This document shows positions 24,543 through 31,230 of a stretch of 64,000 nucleotides of DNA, in pieces (position 1 is the stretch's first letter; every line of letters begins with the position of its first letter). The notes beneath the pieces were generated by a model. The model made no database searches. It had not been told where the DNA came from and saw only the letters and a list, made by a program, of their open reading frames with translations. Source of the DNA: an uncultured Clostridia bacterium (GTDB lineage Bacteria > Bacillota > Clostridia > Oscillospirales > Acutalibacteraceae); contig CALWVF010000001.1 in the NCBI GenBank assembly GCA_944384925.1, forward strand, positions 1-64,000. The letters are read 5' to 3'. Made by a program: the position numbers and the translations under genes.

Positions 24543-25289
24543 ATGAAAGCATTAGAAATAAAAAATTTAGTAAAAAAAATAGATAATATAAAGATTTTAA
24601 ACAATATTTCGTTTAGTGTAAACAAAGGAGAAATCTTAACAATAATAGGCCCTTCGGGTTCTGGAAAGAGTACTCTTTTAAGGTGCATTAACCAGCTGGA
24701 AAAAATAGATGGAGGTACTATAAAGATAAATTCCGATGTTTTAGTAGATACAAACAACAATGGTGATGTTATGTATGCAGAAAAAAATTTAAGAACACAA
24801 ATTGGGTTGAAAGTAGGTTTAGTATTTCAACATTTTAATTTATTTCCTCATTTTTCAGTTTTGAGAAATATTACAGAATCACAAGTGAAAGTATTAAGGA
24901 GAAGTCGCGATGAAGCAAATAATATTGCTATTCAGCTTTTAGAAAAAATGGATTTAAAAAGCAAAATAGATGCATATCCTTGTGAACTTTCCGGAGGTCA
25001 AAAGCAAAGAGTAGCAATAGCACGTGCATTGGCGATGGATCCAGAAATATTATTCTTCGATGAACCTACGTCTGCATTAGATCCAAAGTTAAAAGGAGAT
25101 TTTATAAATATAATTAAGGAATTATCTGATGGAAAGATGACGATAGTAATTGTGACACATGAAATGAACATAGCAAAAAGTATTTCAGATAGAGTAATAT
25201 TTATGGAAGAAGGAATGATTATAGAGGAGGGTACTCCAGAAGAGGTGTTTGAAAAATTGAAAAATGAAAGAACAAAGTTTATTTTTTAA
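24543..25289 (+). CDS. Amino-acid ABC transporter ATP-binding protein
   Basis: The 248-aa ATPase has Walker A GPSGSGKSTLLRC, Q-loop VFQHFNLFPHFSV, signature LSGGQKQRVAIARALA, Walker B ILFFDEPTSALDP and switch histidine VTHEM. It is the GlnQ/HisP-type partner of the permease upstream. The long gap before it and the hairpin-bridged ribosome site suggest its translation is separately controlled. Confidence 0.97.
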   Translation: MKALEIKNLVKKIDNIKILNNISFSVNKGEILTIIGPSGSGKSTLLRCINQLEKIDGGTIKINSDVLVDTNNNGDVMYAEKNLRTQIGLKVGLVFQHFNLFPHFSVLRNITESQVKVLRRSRDEANNIAIQLLEKMDLKSKIDAYPCELSGGQKQRVAIARALAMDPEILFFDEPTSALDPKLKGDFINIIKELSDGKMTIVIVTHEMNIAKSISDRVIFMEEGMIIEEGTPEEVFEKLKNERTKFIF

Positions 25290-25411
25290 TTTATAATTGA
25301 AATATTATATAGAAATAAAGATAAACTAAAAGCTTATAATAGCTATTAACAAATAACTTTTATTTAAGCTTGTTTAGCTGGTATTGTGCCGGTATGTCTT
25401 TTTTTTAGAAT

Positions 25412-25446
25412 TCCCACATAAGTATTATTAGAGAGGTGGGATTTTT
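25412..25446 (+). promoter_or_regulatory. Hairpin overlapping the ribosome site of the next gene
   Basis: TCCCAC (25412-25417) pairs with GTGGGA (25436-25441); five Ts and the ATG follow directly. The right arm overlaps the ribosome site GAGGTGGG. The element could work as a weak terminator or as a switch hiding the ribosome site. Confidence 0.5.
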
Positions 25447-26298
25447 ATGCTAACAATATTAACAATAGACACATCTATAGAAACAAGTATATTAAAAAGA
25501 GCTTTTAGCTATTTTTTTCGAAATAAGCCTAATATGGAGATTTTAAATTATGGTGATTTTAAAATCAAACATATTAATTTTGTTCAAAGGACTAAAAAAA
25601 TACCTTGGATGAAAATAAAAAACATCGCTGATGGAGATATAGATAACCTTATGTGCGATGAAAATATAAGTTTACCGGTGGAAAAAGGCTTTAATAGGTA
25701 TTGTTCACCACTATTTAAAAGAAGACTTTGCGAAAATGCAGCACTTGTTGCGCTAAACAAAGCAAATGCTAGAAATATTGCAATAACTTTGTATGATGTT
25801 CGTGCAGTACATTTAGATATGCCCAGATTATTAGCTCCATTTTGCTCTGAATTGAAAATAATAACAAACAATGTGGATATTTATGAATCGGCAATTCAAG
25901 ATTTAAATGAAGAACACAACACTAATATTTTTATAAGCAGTTGTATTTCTAATATGTATCCAAGTGATGTAATTATTGCTCCTGAAAAAATAAAAAAGAA
26001 TTTTAAAATAGACCAAAATACTGTTGTATTTACTTCAGAGAAACCTATTGCACCTTTAAATGGAATAGTTTATAATGATTATAAAATAAATGTACCAAAT
26101 AAATTTAGCGATATTAAAAATTTTGGTTTAAAAAACGAATATGTTTTCTCGGCACTATATACAGAAACAAATATGTATGAGTTAGGGTCATTGGTTCCTT
26201 GCTCCTGCGTATCGAAGGGGAAAGACATACCATTTAAAAAAGTTTGCCGTAATGTGGAATATATTCTAAAGGAAAAATATAAAACTGGGGACTATTAG
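25447..26298 (+). CDS. Conserved-looking protein of unknown function in the importer operon
   Basis: I do not recognise this 283-aa protein. It is soluble, without signal or membrane segment. The middle reads like an alpha/beta (Rossmann-type) domain: NARNIAITLYDVRAVHLDMP, then LKIITNNVDIYESAIQDL and NIFISSCISNMYPSDVIIAP, a strand-helix-strand rhythm. A conserved-looking FNRYCSPLFKRRLCENAALV patch precedes it. It sits between the transporter ATPase and a second binding protein, so a role linked to the transported amino acid is possible but only inferred. Confidence 0.7.
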   Translation: MLTILTIDTSIETSILKRAFSYFFRNKPNMEILNYGDFKIKHINFVQRTKKIPWMKIKNIADGDIDNLMCDENISLPVEKGFNRYCSPLFKRRLCENAALVALNKANARNIAITLYDVRAVHLDMPRLLAPFCSELKIITNNVDIYESAIQDLNEEHNTNIFISSCISNMYPSDVIIAPEKIKKNFKIDQNTVVFTSEKPIAPLNGIVYNDYKINVPNKFSDIKNFGLKNEYVFSALYTETNMYELGSLVPCSCVSKGKDIPFKKVCRNVEYILKEKYKTGDY

Positions 26299-26331
26299 TA
26301 ATTAAAATCATTTCAGAGGAGTGTTAAAGTT

Positions 26332-27105
26332 ATGAGGGTTTCTTTAAAAAAATGTTTGATGTTTAGTACATTGGTATTGGTGTTGTTGTTACCTGGGTGT
26401 TTAAAAAATAAGTCTGGATATTCTAGTGTTTACGACAGAGCGAAAAAAACTGGCAAAATTATTGTTGGAACTTCAGCAAATTGTGAACCTTTTGAATATG
26501 TTTTTAATGGAAAAATTCAAGGCATTGATATTGATATTGCAAATATTATAGCTAAAAGATTATCGTCTAACTTAGAAGTAAAGGATATTATTTTTGATAA
26601 TTTAATATCTGATTTAAATGATTATGAATGCGATTTTGTTGCTTCGGCGATGAGTATAAACGACTTAAGGTCAGAGGAAGTAGACTTTTCTGAACCGTAT
26701 TATGTAAATAGTCAGCGCTTAGTTGTTTTATCGGGTACGGGAATTCACAATTTTGACGATTTATTTATGAAAAATATAGCGGTTCAAAAAGGTACAACAT
26801 CTGATATGTATGTTAATCCGAAATTAAAAGATTCGACTTTTATACAATACGATAGATACGATGAGGCAGTAAATAGTTTATTGAATCAAGAAGTAAGCGC
26901 AATTATAGTTGATGATTTTACAGCAGATAAGATAGTCGAAAGAAGTGGAGGAAAAATATTTAAGCTGAGTAATAGCTTGGCAATGGAAAGCTATGCTATA
27001 GCTGTATCGAAGGGTGAAACAGAACTGTTACAAGTTATAAATAATGTTATAAGAGAGATTAAAGACAACGGAGAACTTGAAAATATAATAAATTCATATA
27101 AATAG
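26332..27105 (+). CDS. Second amino-acid substrate-binding lipoprotein
   Basis: The 257-aa protein has a lipobox LPGC (Cys23) and the solute-binding fold of cluster 3: IIVGTSANCEPFEYVF, IQGIDIDIANIIAKRL and CDFVASAMSINDLRSEEVDFSEPY (given here in parts). It resembles the first binding protein in architecture but not closely in sequence, so it may bring a different ligand to the same permease-ATPase pair. No second permease follows. Confidence 0.92.
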   Translation: MRVSLKKCLMFSTLVLVLLLPGCLKNKSGYSSVYDRAKKTGKIIVGTSANCEPFEYVFNGKIQGIDIDIANIIAKRLSSNLEVKDIIFDNLISDLNDYECDFVASAMSINDLRSEEVDFSEPYYVNSQRLVVLSGTGIHNFDDLFMKNIAVQKGTTSDMYVNPKLKDSTFIQYDRYDEAVNSLLNQEVSAIIVDDFTADKIVERSGGKIFKLSNSLAMESYAIAVSKGETELLQVINNVIREIKDNGELENIINSYK

Positions 27106-27296
27106 AAGTTGAACATTTATGTTATATAGGTTGTAAGCACTTATAAAAAACCAGAAAATAATGTGTAATGTTAGGTATAACTGTGTAGCAAGTGTTTATT
27201 TATTATAGATTGTTGTGGATATATTAAATAATATTATAAAGTCGTAATAAATATATCTGGCAATAGGCATTCCTGTAAGTAAAGATTAAAAATTAC

Positions 27297-27433
27297 ATAA
27301 ATCATATTATAATATTATACAATTATGTTGTTAATGCAATTATTTAAAGGAGGGATGTAAAAGGTTAATATCAATTAAACATGTACTATCTAAAATATTA
27401 ATATTTAATGTGACATCTAACAATATGTTTTGA
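27297..27433 (+). pseudogene. Decayed unit 0 of the small-peptide array (promoter remnant plus broken A-type gene)
   Basis: After a GGAGG site, the sequence from 27362 matches the start of the two intact A genes (LISI...VLS), but the ATG has become AGG and a stop follows after 23 codons at 27431-27433. Upstream, the stretch from about 27297 resembles the array promoters, with CATAAATCATATT and AATTATG preserved while the -35 and -10 hexamers are lost. The remainder of the 459-base gap 27106-27564 is AT-rich with nothing else recognised. Confidence 0.6.
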
Positions 27434-27564
27434 ATCTTTATAGTCAATAATGACTCAATAATTAAATTTATAATTAGAGAATTATATTATTTAGAAAAAA
27501 CGGAAATTAAAATGAATAGGAATAAAGGTATATAGTATTGGTGTTATAGCAAGGAGGAAAAATT

Positions 27565-27717
27565 GTGGATGTTGTTAAGAAATGGATTATGCGTGGACTA
27601 AAATTTGGGATAATAACAACTTTATTGATAACAGCTATATATTTTATATTACAAGTTTTGGGTATTACATATGGTATTGGAGCATTAATTAATAGGTTGG
27701 CTTTAGCAAATTGTTAG
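27565..27717 (+). CDS. Small hydrophobic peptide, B family (B0, 50 aa)
   Basis: GTG start at 27565 after AAGGAGG. The peptide begins MDVVKKWIMRGLKFG and then has one long hydrophobic helix (about residues 15-37). The N-terminal pattern Mxx[VI]KK[WC]xxxGLx is shared with B1 (28181) and B2 (28773). No signal-peptidase site or double-glycine leader is seen. Options are a leaderless bacteriocin-type peptide, a type I toxin-like peptide, or a small membrane immunity or regulator protein. Confidence 0.75.
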   Translation: MDVVKKWIMRGLKFGIITTLLITAIYFILQVLGITYGIGALINRLALANC

Positions 27718-27754
27718 ATTTGCCTTGGTAAAATAATTGTAAATATAGATTTTT

Positions 27755-27800
27755 AGCGGAGTTTAGTATAAAAGAATTAATACTAAACCCCGCTTTTTTA
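27755..27800 (+). terminator. Terminator of unit 0 (T0)
   Basis: AGCGGAGTTTAGTA (27755-27768) pairs with TACTAAACCCCGCT (27781-27794), with one mismatch, followed by six Ts. Homologous to the terminator at 29149 with covarying stem pairs. Confidence 0.9.
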
Positions 27801-27969
27801 TAAAATAAAAGAGAACGTAATACAACAAAATGCACAAACAATTAACATAATTATTACAATAATTCTACACGAAATAAACGTATAAAATGCATAAAACATA
27901 TTGAAATATTATATTAATTATGCTATAATAATAACTGTAGTAAACAAAATGATATAGGGAGGAAATAAA
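27801..27969 (+). repeat. Array repeat R1: upstream element and promoter of unit 1
   Basis: 27822-27969 is nearly identical to 28419-28566, and 27801-27892 is nearly identical to 29194-29285. The last part carries the unit promoter. The first 70 bases (27822-27892) are preserved in all three copies although they code for nothing, flanked by AAAATGCA boxes. Confidence 0.92.
27901..27929 (+). promoter_or_regulatory. Promoter of unit 1
   Basis: -35 TTGAAA (27901-27906), 17-bp spacer, -10 TATAAT (27924-27929) with extended TGC. About 40 bases before the A1 start. Confidence 0.85.
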
Positions 27970-28164
27970 ATGTTAATATCAATAATGGATGTATTATCAC
28001 AAGCATCAGCGCAAGTGGGTGCTGCAGTAAGTCACGTAGGAAATTTAATAGATAATAGTACTGGAATTGTTAGATTTCTTTCAGCAACTACAGCTTGTGC
28101 GGCAGGTATGGCAGTAGGAAGAGAAGTTTTACGTTTAATATTTAAATTAATACTTAAAAGATAA
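27970..28164 (+). CDS. Small amphipathic peptide, A family (A1, 64 aa)
   Basis: ATG after GGGAGG with a 7-base spacer. The peptide begins MLISIMDVLSQASA, identical over 14 residues to A2 (28567), then diverges: a Val/Ala/Gly-rich middle and a cationic hydrophobic C-terminus (LRLIFKLILKR). There is no cleavable leader motif. It is followed 16 bases later by B1, so A and B are co-transcribed. The family is not recognised; a membrane-active peptide is the simplest reading. Confidence 0.8.
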   Translation: MLISIMDVLSQASAQVGAAVSHVGNLIDNSTGIVRFLSATTACAAGMAVGREVLRLIFKLILKR

Positions 28165-28180
28165 ATAAGGAGGAGAAATT

Positions 28181-28294
28181 ATGAATCTTGTTAAAAAGTG
28201 GTTTGTACGTGGTCTTGAAATTGTGGTAGCAGCTTTAATCATAAAGTTGGTAAGTGAATTTGCAGTAATCGGTGCTATGGCTTCATTGACGTAA
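28181..28294 (+). CDS. Small hydrophobic peptide, B family (B1, 37 aa)
   Basis: ATG after AAGGAGGAG. It begins MNLVKKWFVRGLEI, followed by a hydrophobic helix and a short neutral tail. It matches B0 and B2 at the N-terminal KKW/GL positions. Too short to be predicted routinely; supported by the perfect ribosome site, pairing with A1 and recurrence in each unit. Confidence 0.75.
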   Translation: MNLVKKWFVRGLEIVVAALIIKLVSEFAVIGAMASLT

Positions 28295-28362
28295 AATTTA
28301 ACCTGAGACCTTTAATAATAAGCTTCTAGTCCTAATAGGAGAAACTTTTAAATAGATAAAAT

Positions 28363-28410
28363 AAAGCAATGCTTATTAAAAAGAATAACACTAAGCGTTG
28401 CTTTATTATT
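28363..28410 (+). terminator. Terminator of unit 1 (T1)
   Basis: AAAGCAATGCTTA pairs with TAAGCGTTGCTTT (one G-U pair), followed by an AT-rich tail ATTATT. The U-tract is weaker than in the other two units and the sequence is unrelated to theirs. Confidence 0.7.
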
Positions 28411-28418
28411 AGAGAAAA

Positions 28419-28566
28419 ACAACAAAATGCACAAACAATTAACATAATTATTACAATAATTCTACATGGAATAAACTTATAAAATGCATAAAATATATTG
28501 AAATATTATATTAATTGTGCTATAATAATAACTATAGTAAACAAAATGATATAGGGAGGAAATAAA
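28419..28566 (+). repeat. Array repeat R2: upstream element and promoter of unit 2
   Basis: Near-identical to 27822-27969 across the upstream element, promoter and ribosome site, and the identity continues into the first 14 codons of A2. Confidence 0.92.
28498..28526 (+). promoter_or_regulatory. Promoter of unit 2
   Basis: -35 TTGAAA (28498-28503), 17-bp spacer, -10 TATAAT (28521-28526) with extended TGC, the same architecture as unit 1. Confidence 0.85.
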
Positions 28567-28758
28567 ATGTTAATATCAATAATGGATGTATTGTCACAAG
28601 CATCAGCGAAAGTACAAGCAGGATTAGGTCCAGTAGTGAATTTTATGGATAATCATGGATGTATTCGAATAACAGTTGGTGTCGCAGCTTTTTTAGCATT
28701 TATGAAGATAGGTTGCAAAAGCATGAAATATATATTAAATTTGATATTTGAAGGATAA
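28567..28758 (+). CDS. Small amphipathic peptide, A family (A2, 63 aa)
   Basis: Same ribosome site and first 14 residues (MLISIMDVLSQASA) as A1, then a diverged body with VVNFMDN, two cysteines (Cys-Ile-Arg; Gly-Cys-Lys) and an acidic end (LIFEG) instead of A1's basic end. The conserved start and promoter next to a divergent core is what variable toxin or antigen-like families look like. B2 follows after 14 bases. Confidence 0.8.
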   Translation: MLISIMDVLSQASAKVQAGLGPVVNFMDNHGCIRITVGVAAFLAFMKIGCKSMKYILNLIFEG

Positions 28759-28772
28759 AGGAGAAGAAAGTT

Positions 28773-28949
28773 ATGAAATTTATTAAAAAATGTTCTACAA
28801 TTGGGTTAGAAATTGGATTAGCTATACCGTTTTTTGTGAAATTTTATCAATTTATGTTCAGAGTTATGTTTGGCTCTGAAGTTGTCACACATGAAGATTA
28901 TGTGAGTATGGTTGAATTTTATCAAAGATTTTTTTCATGGCTATATTAA
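28773..28949 (+). CDS. Small hydrophobic peptide, B family (B2, 58 aa)
   Basis: ATG after AAAGGAGAAG. It begins MKFIKKCSTIGLEIGLA, matching B0 and B1 at KK and GL, with a hydrophobic helix to about residue 33. Its C-terminal extension (about 25 residues, Tyr/Phe/Glu-containing, ending RFFSWLY) is absent from B0 and B1. Confidence 0.75.
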   Translation: MKFIKKCSTIGLEIGLAIPFFVKFYQFMFRVMFGSEVVTHEDYVSMVEFYQRFFSWLY

Positions 28950-28994
28950 TCGTAATGTAATTATCATTGTAATTAATTAAAAGGAAGTAAAATA

Positions 28995-29120
28995 ATGAAT
29001 ATTATTGTTAAAAGTAAATTATTAATAGGTGCAGGTGTGGCTGCAGTGGTAACATTTGCATCATTTGTAATTAAAGCTGTAGGTAATATTGCGGCAGGAG
29101 TTGGAATGCTAGGATTTTAA
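28995..29120 (+). CDS. Small Gly/Ala-rich hydrophobic peptide (C, 41 aa)
   Basis: ATG after AAGGAAG in the third position of unit 2. It reads MNIIVKSKLLIGAGVAAVV, then a hydrophobic stretch and GNIAAGVGMLGF. The composition (two or three lysines, many Gly/Ala/Val, no leader) resembles leaderless class II bacteriocins and small pore-forming peptides, but this is only a compositional likeness. Units 0 and 1 lack this gene. Confidence 0.75.
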   Translation: MNIIVKSKLLIGAGVAAVVTFASFVIKAVGNIAAGVGMLGF

Positions 29121-29148
29121 TGTAAAAATTACAAATACTTAATTTGCA

Positions 29149-29193
29149 GCAGGGTTTAGTGAGAAAATAGTTTCACTTAACCCTGCATTTTTA
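29149..29193 (+). terminator. Terminator of unit 2 (T2)
   Basis: GCAGGGTTTAGTGA (29149-29162) pairs with TCACTTAACCCTGC (29173-29186), then ATTTTTA. The stem is homologous to T0, with compensatory changes. Confidence 0.9.
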
Positions 29194-29313
29194 TAAAATA
29201 GAAGAGAACGTAATACAACAAAATGCACAAACAATTAACATAATTATTACAATAATTCTACACGAAATAAACGTATAAAATGCATTGCAATATTACATTA
29301 ATTATGATGCAAT
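29194..29313 (+). repeat. Array repeat R3: orphan promoter copy with no gene
   Basis: 29194-29285 is nearly identical to 27801-27892. The promoter that follows is damaged: -35 TTGCAA (29285-29290) with a 17-bp spacer, but the -10 is TGCAAT (29308-29313). No A or B gene follows; the sequence runs into the 3' end of the convergent GH13 gene. Confidence 0.85.
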
Positions 29314-29323
29314 AGCGAAATTT

Positions 29324-31213
29324 TTATAATATTAATAGGGCTACAAAGAAACCCAATGGTGGTATATTGATATTTTCATTATGTGTGCTATTAGATAAAA
29401 TAACTTTTTTAATTTTATAATCTTTTGGGATTTCTAGCTTTACATCGACTTCTCCGGCATTGAATGCGCACAGTAGAGCTTTATTATTTTGGATTCTAAA
29501 ATACGATAAAATTTCATTATTGCTAAAGTAGTTTTTAAAATTTGCACATAAGATATCTTTATACTTTTTTCTAAATTTTCCTAAATGTTTATACCACGAT
29601 AAAAGTGTCTTATTTTGATTTTCCCAATTAAAGTAACGTCTATTAAAAGGATCTAAGTAACCTTCCATGCCAATTTCATCGCCATAGTATATGCTTGGAA
29701 CTCCAGGCAGTGTATATTGTATAAGAGAAGCAAGTTGTACAAGTTGAATTCCTTTTTTGAAATCGTTTTCACTTAAATATTGTTTAGATTGCCATGCCTT
29801 ATCGCGACCATTTAGAGGTTCACCTGCAAGAGAGGTTATTATACGTTCACTATCGTGAGTGCTAAGCATATTCATCATAATGCTGGAAACTTGTTTTGGG
29901 TAATTTTCAAGTATGCTTAAGATATGAAACATAGCATCTTTAGCATTTTTATATTTTAAGAATTCAATTATTGCATTTCTAAACGGATAGTTCATAACAC
30001 TATCTAACTCATTACCAAGTAAAAATTCTCTTCGTTTGCTATAGCTTATTTTATTTGAGGCATCTTCCCAAACCTCTCCGATAATTAAAGCATCTTTATT
30101 AACTTTTTTAGCGGCATTCCTAATGTTAGCGATAAATTCATCGGGCAATTCATCCGCGACATCGAGCCTCCAACCAGTAGCGCCGAAATTTAGCCACTTT
30201 TGAATAATGCCATTTTGACCAGTTATATATTTATTATAATTTTCATTTAACTCGTTAACTTCTGGTAGCGTATCAAATCCCCACCAAGAATTATATTGGT
30301 CTGGCCAATTTATAAAGTTATACCAACTATAATAAGGAGAATCTTGGGAATTGTAAGCTCCGAGACTTTTATATCTATTGTTTTTATTGAAGTAAATACT
30401 ATCACTGCCAGTGTGGCTGAATACACCGTCTATTATTATATGGATACCTAACTTTTTAGCTTCTGCGCATAGATGTTTAAATAAATTGATGTTACCCAAG
30501 AGAGGATCGACCTTTTCATAATTGGCTGTGTCGTATCTATGATTTGTGTGAGATTCAAATATAGGATTAAGATAAATACATGTAACCCCTAAACTTTTTA
30601 AGTATTCTAATTTTTTTGTTATGCCTTCTAAATCCCCGCAATAATAATCAGAATTTGTTACCTTGCCTTGTGAATTAAAATTCCATTCAGGGTCTTTATT
30701 TTTATCATTAACAATAGTTCTGTCTTTGGGAATACATTTTTTTTTCTTACCGGAAGAAAAGAATCTATCAGGAAAAATTTGATATATTATTCCGCCTTCA
30801 AGCCAATTTGGGGTCTCGAAGGACTTTTTATATACAGTAATTTGCCATAGGGAATTGTTATTAAAATCACCTTCAAACGAATTTGGTTTTTTTGAAATAC
30901 TTTCACAACCATTTATAGTTTCGATCTGAAAATTATACCAATATAACCCAGCTTCTTCCGGCTGAAAATGACATTCCCACATTTCATGATCGGATTGTAA
31001 CATCCCACACCAAAACATATCTAAAGAATACATTAAATTCTTGTTTTCGAAGTTAACACATAGGTTAGCCTTGGAGCATTTTATATTTCTTGGTAATACA
31101 ATTTTAAAATGTATTTTTGTTCCTTCTTCAACAGCGCCAAAAGGCTCTTTAAAAAAAGCATTTGTAGAATCGAATATACATTGCATAGAATAATTTCTTC
31201 CTTTATAATACAT
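29324..31213 (-). CDS. GH13 alpha-glucan hydrolase (neopullulanase/maltodextrin glucosidase-like)
   Basis: The 629-aa enzyme has an N-terminal beta-sandwich region (about 1-125) and a GH13 barrel. Visible motifs are HIIIDGVFSHTG (region I), GWRLDVADELP (nucleophile Asp), IIGEVWEDAS (acid/base Glu) and MLSTHDSERI (third Asp). YYGDEIGMEGYLDPFNRR matches the CBM34/neopullulanase subgroup. No signal peptide, so it acts on internal glycogen or imported maltodextrin with GlgP, whose gene ends 17 bases upstream. Met10 (31186), preceded by AAAGGAAG, is a possible alternative start. Confidence 0.92.
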   Translation of the reverse strand: MYYKGRNYSMQCIFDSTNAFFKEPFGAVEEGTKIHFKIVLPRNIKCSKANLCVNFENKNLMYSLDMFWCGMLQSDHEMWECHFQPEEAGLYWYNFQIETINGCESISKKPNSFEGDFNNNSLWQITVYKKSFETPNWLEGGIIYQIFPDRFFSSGKKKKCIPKDRTIVNDKNKDPEWNFNSQGKVTNSDYYCGDLEGITKKLEYLKSLGVTCIYLNPIFESHTNHRYDTANYEKVDPLLGNINLFKHLCAEAKKLGIHIIIDGVFSHTGSDSIYFNKNNRYKSLGAYNSQDSPYYSWYNFINWPDQYNSWWGFDTLPEVNELNENYNKYITGQNGIIQKWLNFGATGWRLDVADELPDEFIANIRNAAKKVNKDALIIGEVWEDASNKISYSKRREFLLGNELDSVMNYPFRNAIIEFLKYKNAKDAMFHILSILENYPKQVSSIMMNMLSTHDSERIITSLAGEPLNGRDKAWQSKQYLSENDFKKGIQLVQLASLIQYTLPGVPSIYYGDEIGMEGYLDPFNRRYFNWENQNKTLLSWYKHLGKFRKKYKDILCANFKNYFSNNEILSYFRIQNNKALLCAFNAGEVDVKLEIPKDYKIKKVILSNSTHNENINIPPLGFFVALLIL

Positions 31214-31230
31214 TTTTATTCATTATATAC

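Noticed and set aside
27565..29120. Array peptides as double-glycine-leader bacteriocins or lanthipeptides
   Set aside because: No GG leader junction, no modification enzyme and no dedicated exporter-peptidase gene in the window.
27801..29313. CRISPR array from the three repeats R1-R3
   Set aside because: Repeats are 90-150 bases and 600-800 bases apart with genes between; no short regular repeat-spacer pattern and no cas genes.
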